Positions 1 to 5,923 of a DNA stretch of 22,363 bases are shown here, piece after piece; the stretch's first letter is position 1; every line of letters starts with the position of its first letter. A program made the translations under genes and the position numbers. The stretch spans positions 1 through 22,363 of the forward strand of contig JAEZFA010000115.1 of NCBI GenBank assembly GCA_023417665.1, read 5' to 3'. Under the pieces are notes generated by a model, which did no database searches, was not told the origin of the DNA, and saw nothing but the letters and a program-made list of their open reading frames with translations. Origin of the DNA: Pseudomonadota bacterium. GTDB lineage: Bacteria; Pseudomonadota; Alphaproteobacteria; Rhizobiales; Xanthobacteraceae.

Positions 1-185
1 CGCCCGGAGGGCGGCCCAAGTCTAGGGAGGAAACGCCCAAGGAGGGCGGCGAAAACGCGACGCCATCGCGTATCGCACCGCAATAATATGCTCCCGCATC
101 GCAAAATAAGCAAGCATTACTTACATAACTTTTTCGGGATCGGGTGGCCCGCGAGCGGGAAGGTTAGCGCAAGAAAATCAATGCG
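1..185. other. Left-end non-coding or partial region
   Basis: This stretch lies downstream of the MFS gene and holds no complete gene. Bases 1-13 (CGCCC-GGA-GGGCG) and 35-49 (CGCCC-AAGGA-GGGCG) are two short inverted repeats followed by the same GGC, so they look like two copies of one small GC-rich element. From about 70 to 135 the composition turns AT-rich, with an imperfect palindrome at 107-123 (TAAG...CTTA ends). Plus-strand frame 1 is open from base 1 to a TAG at 187-189. It would encode a very basic tail of about 62 residues, so a partial gene entering from the left cannot be excluded, but I recognise nothing in it. No convincing terminator is visible. Confidence 0.4.
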
Positions 186-1478
186 TTAGCGCGTCGTCCG
201 GGATTTTCCTGCCAAAAGGTAGCAGCCAACCGATATGGCCAGCAGCACCGCCTGCAGCCCGAACGCGGCCTGATAGGCTGCAAGCGGATAAACCGTCTGC
301 GCCGGCGCCATGTATTCGATTACTGCGCCGGTCGCGGCCTGGAAAACGAAAACCCCGCCCATGGTCGCAAGGTTGAGGAGCGTAAGTCCCCGGCCGACGA
401 GGTGCGGCGGAAACATCGCACGCGCCTGTGCAACCAGAAGCGGCGGGTATCCGGTGACAAGCCCATAGGTCACGAACCAAACCAAGAGCAGCCAGGACGG
501 CATCCTGCCGGCGAGCGAGATCCAGATCAGCATGGCAAGCGTCAGCAATGCGCCGATCAGGACAGGCGTTCGGTAGTTTCCGAACACGCGGTCGGCCATG
601 CCCCAGCAGAACGCTGCCCCCATGCTCGAAAGCGCAAGCAACAGCAGATAGAAGCCGCGCCGGTCGAGATCGTAGCCATAGACATGCGCGAGATAAGGCC
701 CGCCCCACAGGCCCAGGATCGTGATGACGACGGCGTAGTTGGTCAGGAACATCGCGAAGATCGGCCAGAACGACGGCGTGCGCGTCACGACCAGAAGCCC
801 GCGCAGACTTTCGGCGAGATTCTCTTTCTTGTGCTCGGGCGGGGACGCCCCCGGCGGATCGTCGCGCACCCACCACAGCACGATCAGCCCGGAAAGGCCG
901 GCAAGAACCGCAACGATGATGAAGCTCGCACGCCAGCCGATGGTGGATGCAGCGAAGGCCAGCGGCGAAGTCGCGGCAAGCAATCCGAGCCCGGATAGGC
1001 CGAGTTGAAGACCGACCACGGTGGAGAAATATTTCGGCTGAAACCAGCGCGCATAGATCGCAAGCGGCGCGACATAGAAGCTCGAGCAGCCGAGCGCCAT
1101 CAGCACGCGCCCGAATACCAGCGTATTGAGGTCCTGCCCCAATGCGAAGACGAGCGACCCGCCGACCGCCAGCACCGTCGACCACAGCATGGTGATGCGC
1201 GGCCCGAACCGATCGATCAGCATGCCGACCGGAATCTGGGCGATCGCAAAGGCGAGAAAGAACGAGCTCGAAAGCAGCGCCAGCCCCGCAGCGCTGATAT
1301 TCAGCTCATTCACGAGATTGGGCGCGATCACGCTGATCGCGCTACGCAGGAACTGGCTGACGAGCTGCGCCGTGGACAGGACGGCGACCATCCAGATCCC
1401 GGCGCGAAGATTCACTTGGAAAGCAGGCGACGCTGGACTGCCGGCGCGGTCTGCGCCGGATAACGGCTCCTCCTTCAC
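186..1478 (-). CDS. MFS (major facilitator superfamily) transporter
   Basis: This is an inner-membrane secondary transporter of about 430 residues with the alternating hydrophobic segments of a 12-TM MFS protein. The loop after TM2 carries the family motif A (GMLIDRFGPR). A long polar loop near the middle (DDPPGASPPEHKKE) separates the two six-helix halves. The substrate cannot be read from the sequence. I prefer the GTG start at 1476-1478 because a good GGGGAG ribosome site lies 7 bases upstream (1486-1491). The frame also has an ATG at 1538 that would add 20 polar residues, but no ribosome site precedes it. The gene is transcribed away from the small secreted-protein gene at 1639, so the 160-bp gap should hold both promoters. 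Confidence 0.85.
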   Translation of the reverse strand: MKEEPLSGADRAGSPASPAFQVNLRAGIWMVAVLSTAQLVSQFLRSAISVIAPNLVNELNISAAGLALLSSSFFLAFAIAQIPVGMLIDRFGPRITMLWSTVLAVGGSLVFALGQDLNTLVFGRVLMALGCSSFYVAPLAIYARWFQPKYFSTVVGLQLGLSGLGLLAATSPLAFAASTIGWRASFIIVAVLAGLSGLIVLWWVRDDPPGASPPEHKKENLAESLRGLLVVTRTPSFWPIFAMFLTNYAVVITILGLWGGPYLAHVYGYDLDRRGFYLLLLALSSMGAAFCWGMADRVFGNYRTPVLIGALLTLAMLIWISLAGRMPSWLLLVWFVTYGLVTGYPPLLVAQARAMFPPHLVGRGLTLLNLATMGGVFVFQAATGAVIEYMAPAQTVYPLAAYQAAFGLQAVLLAISVGCYLLAGKSRTTR

Positions 1479-1638
1479 GTCGCGGCTCCCCGGAAAATCG
1501 GGCTTACGCCCTTGTTTTTCACATTCTGCGAGTGCCATGGCGACGCGCCGGTTTCAACTACCGCCCCTGCAGCAGGGCGTTGCCCGGAGCACATGCCGCC
1601 CGTTAGATTGCGGGCCTTCGCGATGGGAGAACGGTTCC

Positions 1639-1974
1639 ATGAGATTCGGCCAGCTTGCGATAATGCTTGCAACCACCTTGGCACTCGCCGTGACGGCAGC
1701 GCCCGCCGGCGCGCAATGGAGTTCCAAACAGCGCACCGAGTTCATCAACGATTGCCTCGCCTCTTGCCGCAAGAACCCGCGTGTCTCCGAGGCGCAGCGC
1801 CCGCAATGCGACGACTACTGTGTCTGCGTCGCAAACGAGGGCGAAAAGCTTTTCAACGAGGCGCAGTACGAACAGCTCAACAAGGACTTCATCGCCCGCC
1901 GGCAGACCGCCGACGTCAAACGGCTTCAGGAACTGGCGCCTGTCTGCAACCGCAGAGCCTTCGCGCCGCGCTGA
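1639..1974 (+). CDS. Small exported cysteine-rich protein (111 aa), function unknown
   Basis: A Sec signal peptide is clear: MRFGQ, then a hydrophobic run, then a likely cut after APAGA at about residue 25. The mature part of about 86 residues has six cysteines (C39, C43, C57, C61, C63, C103). Four of them form a twin CX3C arrangement with 13 residues between the pairs, a spacing typical of disulfide-linked helical hairpins. The second pair has an extra CxC (CDDYCVC). The rest is charged and helix-prone. The start is the ATG with GGGAGA upstream (about 1625-1629); the longer open frame before it is not supported. hisN follows 21 bases later on the same strand, so the two may be cotranscribed, though no functional link is evident. 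I do not recognise a named family. Confidence 0.8.
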   Translation: MRFGQLAIMLATTLALAVTAAPAGAQWSSKQRTEFINDCLASCRKNPRVSEAQRPQCDDYCVCVANEGEKLFNEAQYEQLNKDFIARRQTADVKRLQELAPVCNRRAFAPR

Positions 1975-1995
1975 CAACCGGAAAGCTGTCCGAAC

Positions 1996-2778
1996 ATGGG
2001 TGCGGTCGATTTCGCGGCCTTCGTGGATGAACTTGCAAAAGTCGCGGGGGATGCCATCCGGCCGTTCTTCCGGACCGCGCTTGCGATCGACAACAAGAAG
2101 CGCAAGGGCGACTTCGATCCGGTGACGGCGGCCGACCGTGCCGCCGAAACCGCAATGCGTGCGCTGATCCAGAAGCACTTTCCCGCACACGGCATCGTCG
2201 GCGAGGAGTTCGACGACGTGAAGAGCAACGCTCCCTACACATGGGTGCTCGACCCGATCGACGGCACGAAATCATTTGTTGCCGGCATGCCGGTCTGGGG
2301 GACCCTGATCGGGCTCTGCAAGGACGAGGCGCCGGTCTACGGCATGATGGCGCAACCCTTCATCGGCGAGCGCTTCACCGGCGACGGCGCGAGCTCGAAA
2401 TATCGCGGGCCCGCGGGCGAGCGAAAACTGATGACGCGAGCCTGTACCTCGCTCGATGAAGCGGTGCTCTTTACGACCAGCCCGCACCTTTTCGAGCCGG
2501 AGGAGCGCAGCTGCTTCGAGGCCGTCGAGAAGAACGTCCGGCTCTCGCGCTTCGGCGGCGACTGCTACGCTTATTGCATGATCGCGGCCGGTCACGTCGA
2601 TCTCGTGATCGAGGCCGGGCTCGATCCCTATGATATCCTGCCGCTGATCCCGATCGTCGAAGGTGCGGGCGGCGTGGTCACCAACTGGCAGGGCGAGAGC
2701 GCGACCAAAGGCGGCCGGATCGTTGCGGCCGGCGACCGTCGCGTGCTCGACGCCGCGCTGAAAATCCTGAACGCCTAG
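1996..2778 (+). CDS. hisN: Histidinol-phosphatase, inositol-monophosphatase family
   Basis: This is a Mg-dependent phosphatase of 260 residues, the usual length. It is predicted to remove phosphate from L-histidinol phosphate, the next-to-last step of histidine synthesis, in the cytoplasm. The IMPase-fold metal-site motifs are present: GEEFDD (residues 69-74), DPIDGTKSF (86-94), GGDCYAY (187-193) and the late LDPYD aspartate (D210). The DPVTAADRAAE stretch (41-51) and GGDCYAY are typical of the HisN subgroup rather than SuhB or CysQ, which I judge by resemblance. The ATG start has only a weak ribosome site, and the gene sits 21 bases after the small secreted-protein gene. Its TAG stop overlaps the stop of the convergent hydrolase gene by three bases. 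No other his genes are in the window. Confidence 0.88.
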   Translation: MGAVDFAAFVDELAKVAGDAIRPFFRTALAIDNKKRKGDFDPVTAADRAAETAMRALIQKHFPAHGIVGEEFDDVKSNAPYTWVLDPIDGTKSFVAGMPVWGTLIGLCKDEAPVYGMMAQPFIGERFTGDGASSKYRGPAGERKLMTRACTSLDEAVLFTTSPHLFEPEERSCFEAVEKNVRLSRFGGDCYAYCMIAAGHVDLVIEAGLDPYDILPLIPIVEGAGGVVTNWQGESATKGGRIVAAGDRRVLDAALKILNA

Positions 2779-3725
2779 AACGTCGCCGAACCCGGCACGA
2801 AAGCATCGAACGCGGCCCAGAACTGCGCGCGGATCGCGTCGCGCTCGATCATGATCTCATGCTGGCTGCCGGGAATGGTCAGCATCGCACCCGCGCGAAG
2901 CCGGATCGCAAACTTCTCCGACGCAAGCGTCGACACGAGCCGGTCGTCGCCCGCGCCGAGAATGAGGATCGGCTGGTGCAGCCGCGTCGGATATTCCGGC
3001 GCGAGAAACTCGTCGGTCTGGCGGAAGGCCGCGGCGATCCACGAGTAAGTAGGAGAGCCGAGGCCGAGTGACGGCTCCGCCTCAACGATCGCGGCAATGC
3101 GCTGATAGCGTTCCGGATCGGACGAAACCGGATTGTTCGCAAACGGACGGTTGGTCACGGCGGCAGCCCCGCCTCCCGGAATGTAGCGCCGGCCGAAACC
3201 GCTGCGTGCCATGAAGCGCGTGAAGTAGCGCGCAACCGTAGGCCAGCGCCGGAGCCTCAGGTCGATCAGCGGCGCGCAGAGCACCACGCGATCGAACCAG
3301 CGCCGCTCCTCGCGCAATGCACGAAGAATATTTGCACCACCCATCGAATGGGCGAGCGCAAAATACGGCGGCGGGCAATCCGGCAACACGATCTGCCGCA
3401 TGAATGCTTCGAGATCGAGCTGATACTCCGCGAAGTCGCCGACATGCCCCTTGCGCGGATCGGAAAGCATTCGCGCCGAGCCGCCCTGCCCGCGCCAGTC
3501 GAGCACGGCAACCGCGAAGCCGCGTTCGCGCAGTTCGGTCACGACCTCGAAATATTTTTCGATCATCTCCGCGCGGCCCGGAAACAGGCAGACCGTTCCC
3601 TTGCGCCGCTTGCCTTCAGCCACGGGCCAGCGCGCGAAGCGAAGCGCGACACCGTCCGCCGCTTTCAGGCTTCCGGTGATCGCCCCGTCGGGAATCGGAT
3701 TGGATGGAATCGAAACGAGAGTCAT
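2775..3725 (-). CDS. Alpha/beta hydrolase, lysophospholipase (PldB-like) family
   Basis: This 316-residue protein has the alpha/beta-hydrolase fold pattern of the serine aminopeptidase S33 / lysophospholipase L2 family. The nucleophile elbow is AHSMGG with Ser127, the acid is in GAGDDRLVS (D260 or D261), and the base is His289 in GSQHEIM. The segment VLDWRGQGGS (residues 74-83) is the usual oxyanion-side strand and loop (family form DxRGxGxS). No signal peptide is seen, so it is probably cytoplasmic or loosely membrane-associated. The substrate is likely a lysophospholipid or monoacylglycerol by family, not by direct evidence. It converges on hisN with overlapping stop codons. The ribosome site before the ATG at 3725 is weak. 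Confidence 0.85.
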   Translation of the reverse strand: MTLVSIPSNPIPDGAITGSLKAADGVALRFARWPVAEGKRRKGTVCLFPGRAEMIEKYFEVVTELRERGFAVAVLDWRGQGGSARMLSDPRKGHVGDFAEYQLDLEAFMRQIVLPDCPPPYFALAHSMGGANILRALREERRWFDRVVLCAPLIDLRLRRWPTVARYFTRFMARSGFGRRYIPGGGAAAVTNRPFANNPVSSDPERYQRIAAIVEAEPSLGLGSPTYSWIAAAFRQTDEFLAPEYPTRLHQPILILGAGDDRLVSTLASEKFAIRLRAGAMLTIPGSQHEIMIERDAIRAQFWAAFDAFVPGSATF

Positions 3726-3748
3726 GCGCTGCCGCGATAGGAATGCAG

Positions 3749-3773
3749 CCGATGCCTACAATGACTGCATCGG
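3749..3773. repeat. 7-bp inverted repeat (hairpin) between two minus-strand genes
   Basis: CCGATGC (3749-3755) and GCATCGG (3767-3773) are a perfect inverted repeat with an 11-base loop. They lie between the stop of the gene at 3787 and the start of the hydrolase gene. No T-run follows on the minus strand, so it is not a classic intrinsic terminator. It could attenuate read-through or serve as an operator. Confidence 0.35.
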
Positions 3774-3786
3774 AGCGGCAATGTCG

Positions 3787-4215
3787 TCACTTCTTCCTGG
3801 GCATGATCCGGCTCAGGCCGACGATCTCCCCGGTATGGGCATTCATCACCACCCGCACGCGATCGCCATAGGGGTCGGTCGCCTGAAACACATAGTTCTG
3901 CCCGCGCCGCATCAGGCCGGTGACCTTGCGATAGCCGAGCGCCTCGATGTCGCGGACGATCTGTTCCGCCGAGGGCGACGACTGCGCCATTTCCGCGACC
4001 GGCGGTGTTGCGAGCCGCGGCGCGGGGTCGAGCCCGGCCACCAGCCGCCGGTCAAGAACGCTCGCGGCATCGGGTTGCAGCGTGAAAAATACCCGGCCGG
4101 CATTGCGGGCTTCGCGCGCATAGGGCGCGGAAAATCCCTGCAGGAGCAGCACCCCGGCAAGCAACGCCGGCACCGCAACCGCGCGTATCCGCTTCACTCC
4201 GAATGCCCGCATCAT
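3787..4215 (-). CDS. Exported protein with PepSY-like C-terminal domain
   Basis: This is a 142-residue secreted protein. A basic start (MMRAFGVKRIR) and a hydrophobic segment (AVPALLAGVLLL) form a signal peptide or anchor. The C-terminal 55 residues (about 85-138) follow a PepSY-like pattern: an amphipathic helix (VRDIEALGY), then strands ending in DPYGDRVRVVMNAHTGEIVG. Such small periplasmic domains are usually thought to bind or inhibit partner proteins, but no role is known here. The same pattern recurs in the exported protein at 4934-5794 on the far side of the heat-shock gene. The gene diverges from the sHSP promoter region. Two adjacent ATGs (4215, 4212) follow GGGAG, so the exact start may shift by one codon. 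Confidence 0.72.
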   Translation of the reverse strand: MMRAFGVKRIRAVAVPALLAGVLLLQGFSAPYAREARNAGRVFFTLQPDAASVLDRRLVAGLDPAPRLATPPVAEMAQSSPSAEQIVRDIEALGYRKVTGLMRRGQNYVFQATDPYGDRVRVVMNAHTGEIVGLSRIMPRKK

Positions 4216-4262
4216 CTCCCGCTTCTGTCACCCGCCGCCTGAATGACCGCTGAATCTAGACC

Positions 4263-4293
4263 CTTGAAGGCCAAAAAGCTTCCCCTATATGCG
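4263..4293 (+). promoter_or_regulatory. Sigma-32 (RpoH) heat-shock promoter of the sHSP gene
   Basis: CTTG at 4263-4266 (within CTTGAA) is followed after 17 bases by CCTATAT at 4284-4290 and then GCG. This matches the alphaproteobacterial RpoH consensus CTTG-N17/18-CYTATNTNNG at every fixed position. It also reads as CTTGAA-N13-CCCCTATAT, close to the E. coli sigma-32 form. Transcription should begin near 4296-4298, giving a 5' UTR of about 100 bases that starts at the first RNA hairpin of the thermometer region. Confidence 0.75.
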
Positions 4294-4297
4294 GCTT

Positions 4298-4402
4298 GTG
4301 CAGGCCATCCGGCTGCACCGTCCGCGGGCCTGGCTTCGGCAGGCTTCCGATGCGGATGCCTTTGCAAACTGCATGTCGCTTCTGAAGGAGGATATGTCAT
4401 GC
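4298..4402 (+). promoter_or_regulatory. ROSE-like RNA thermometer in the sHSP 5' UTR
   Basis: Three stem-loops are visible. Hairpin I pairs GTGCAG (4298-4303) with CTGCAC (4313-4318). Hairpin II (4328-4344) pairs GCCTG with CAGGC around a cUUCGg tetraloop, with one bulged G. The last hairpin covers the ribosome site: CTTC (4379-4382) pairs with GGAG (4387-4390) around a UGAA loop, and GCATG (4371-4375) pairs with CATGC (4398-4402), which contains the start codon. TCGCT at 4376-4380 matches the U(U/C)GCU signature that ROSE elements place opposite the Shine-Dalgarno, including a G facing a G. This layout is known from small heat-shock genes of rhizobia: the hairpin melts on heating and frees AAGGAGG and ATG. 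The exact pairing is my hand fold. Confidence 0.75.
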
Positions 4403-4860
4403 GTGGATTCGATCTCACTCCGCTTTATCGCTCGACCGTCGGCTTCGACCGTATGTTTTCGCTGCTCGACAACGCGTTCGACGGCCAGGCGCAGTCCTAC
4501 CCCCCTTATAATATCGAGCGTACCGGCGAAGACGCCTACCGCATTACGGTTGCCGTCGCCGGCTTCACCGACAAAGAACTCAACATCGAGGTGAAGGAAA
4601 ACGCGCTGACCATTCGCGGCGAGAAGACCGTGAACGAGCAGGATGACAAGCCGGAAGTGCTCTATCAGGGCATTGCGGCCCGCGCGTTCGAGCGCCGCTT
4701 CCAGCTTGCCGACCATGTCGAGGTGACCGGCGCGAGCGTCGAAAACGGCCTCCTGCATGTCGATCTCGTTCGCCGCATTCCGGAAGCCAAGAAGCCGCGC
4801 CAGATTCCGATCGGCAAGGCCAATGGCAATGCGCAGGTGATCGACGCGAAAGCCGCGTAA
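4399..4860 (+). CDS. Small heat-shock protein, Hsp20/alpha-crystallin family (IbpA/HspA-like, class A)
   Basis: This is a 153-residue ATP-independent chaperone that binds unfolding proteins as an oligomer in the cytoplasm. The alpha-crystallin domain spans about residues 36-130, from YPPYNIERTGEDAYRITV through GIAARAFERRFQLADHVEV to the conserved NGLLHVDL motif (116-123). The C-terminal I-x-I anchor is I136-P-I138. The FDRMF and PPYNI signatures place it with the class A (IbpA/HspA-like) rhizobial proteins. The start is the ATG at 4399 behind a near-perfect AAGGAGG (4385-4391). The longer open frame from 4243 runs through promoter and UTR and is not real. It stands alone between divergent and convergent neighbours and ends in an intrinsic terminator. 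Confidence 0.93.
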   Translation: MRGFDLTPLYRSTVGFDRMFSLLDNAFDGQAQSYPPYNIERTGEDAYRITVAVAGFTDKELNIEVKENALTIRGEKTVNEQDDKPEVLYQGIAARAFERRFQLADHVEVTGASVENGLLHVDLVRRIPEAKKPRQIPIGKANGNAQVIDAKAA

Positions 4861-4883
4861 CGATTACGAACAACGGAAACGAG

Positions 4884-4912
4884 AAGGGCGTCCCTTGCGG
4901 GACGCCCTTTTT
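4884..4912 (+). terminator. Intrinsic terminator after the sHSP gene
   Basis: AAGGGCGTCCC (4884-4894) and GGGACGCCCTT (4899-4909) form an 11-bp stem with a TTGC loop, followed by TTTTT up to 4912. It begins 24 bases after the sHSP stop codon. The A residues at the 5' side give only a weak T-run on the minus strand, so it may act partly for the convergent gene ending at 4934. Confidence 0.9.
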
Positions 4913-4933
4913 CTTTGGCGGCTTGAGCGCCGG

Positions 4934-5794
4934 CTAGAGCAGCGGCTGCACCGGCGGCGTCGCCTTGTTCTTCGGCGCGTCGAAGGTCGGCGTCTCGTTC
5001 TTCTTTACCGCACCCGTGGTCGCAGGATCCGGCGCCCGCGTGGTATCGGGGGCCGGCATTTTCGGCGTCTGCGCGGTCTTCGGTGCATCCTGTTTCGGCG
5101 CATTGGCCTTGGGCGCATCCTTGGGACGCGCTTTCGGCGACGGCACCTTCTGCTGCTCAGGCGTCAGGGCTGCGGTGTTGTCGTTCTTCTTGATATCGTT
5201 CTTCTTGACCGTTTTCGACTTCGGCGCATTCGGCGCACGCTTGTTGTCGCCGCGCTGCTCGAACGGAATCACGTTCGGTCCCTGCTGCGGACGAGGCTGA
5301 TATTGCGGCTGTTGATGCGGCTGATTGCGATAGGCGAAATCATCGTCGTCATCATCGTCGTCATCGTAATCGCTTTGCGGCGCGTTCGCCGGCGGATAGG
5401 CATTCGGATAACGCGCGTCCGGCGGCGGCAAGGGAATGTTCGCAGGCGGCGTCAGCGAAACCTGCCGCGGCGGGCCTTGCCGGCGCAGCACATCCACCAC
5501 GCGGCCGGAATAGCCGTCGATCAGCACGCGCACTTCCCGTCCGCCGTTATCGACGGCATGCGTAACCCAAAGCGGTCCGCGCGGACGCGGTGCCGCGACG
5601 GGCTGAAAGCCCATCGAGCGCACCATCTCCTCGATATGTTGCGGATGAATGCGGCCATGAAGGCTGGGTGGCGGCGGCGGTGCATCCGGGCCCCAGCGAT
5701 AATATTGCGCGCTGGCCGGCGTGACGGCGACTGCAAATGCAAGGAGCGCGGCCGGCGCAATGGCGAAACGCAGAACTCGATTTCGAATGGTCAC
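4934..5794 (-). CDS. Exported protein: PepSY-like domain, Asp9 tract, Pro/Lys/Ala-rich tail
   Basis: This is a secreted protein of about 286 residues. I choose the GTG at 5792-5794 because GGGGAGAG lies just upstream and the protein then opens with a clean signal peptide ending in TPASAQ. The longer frame to 5842 would translate a hairpin repeat. After a Pro-rich linker comes a PepSY-like unit (HIEEMVRSMGF ... GREVRVLIDGYSGRVVDV) matching the one at 3787-4215. Next come a proline-rich stretch, nine consecutive aspartates (bases 5339-5365), a Q/P-rich segment, and a long low-complexity tail of PK/AP repeats with a KKND-IKKND duplication. The tail is probably disordered. The function is unknown; the acidic run could bind cations. 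Confidence 0.78.
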   Translation of the reverse strand: MTIRNRVLRFAIAPAALLAFAVAVTPASAQYYRWGPDAPPPPPSLHGRIHPQHIEEMVRSMGFQPVAAPRPRGPLWVTHAVDNGGREVRVLIDGYSGRVVDVLRRQGPPRQVSLTPPANIPLPPPDARYPNAYPPANAPQSDYDDDDDDDDDFAYRNQPHQQPQYQPRPQQGPNVIPFEQRGDNKRAPNAPKSKTVKKNDIKKNDNTAALTPEQQKVPSPKARPKDAPKANAPKQDAPKTAQTPKMPAPDTTRAPDPATTGAVKKNETPTFDAPKNKATPPVQPLL

Positions 5795-5818
5795 GGCAAC
5801 TCTCCCCGTAAATACCAG

Positions 5819-5842
5819 ATGCCACCCCGCTTTCGCGGGCAT
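5819..5842. repeat. REP-like palindrome
   Basis: CCCGC (5826-5830) and GCGGG (5835-5839) form a stem with a TTTC loop, extended by ATG (5819-5821) pairing with CAT (5840-5842) around a 4-base bulge. Read on the minus strand it encodes MPAKAG, a hallmark of the short palindromic repeats scattered through many alpha- and betaproteobacterial genomes. It lies between the TonB-receptor gene and the next minus-strand gene. Only this copy is in the window, so its repeat status rests on resemblance. Confidence 0.55.
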
Positions 5843-5923
5843 TCCGCCGCCTGATTACGGCGCTGTTGGGACAGGATTCGTGCGCTTTGGTGAGATTTGC
5901 CGCCGCGAAACCTGAACGAACAT

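Noticed and set aside
148..159. CCCGC-GA-GCGGG hairpin as a terminator for the MFS gene
   Set aside because: The loop is two bases long and no T-run follows on the minus strand.
178..1185. 335-codon minus-strand open frame over the MFS gene
   Set aside because: It overlaps the clear 12-TM transporter in another frame and has the Arg/Ala-rich composition of a shadow frame.
4243..4398. N-terminal extension of the sHSP open frame
   Set aside because: The extension would translate the sigma-32 promoter and thermometer hairpins; the ATG at 4399 has a near-perfect ribosome site and gives the normal family length.
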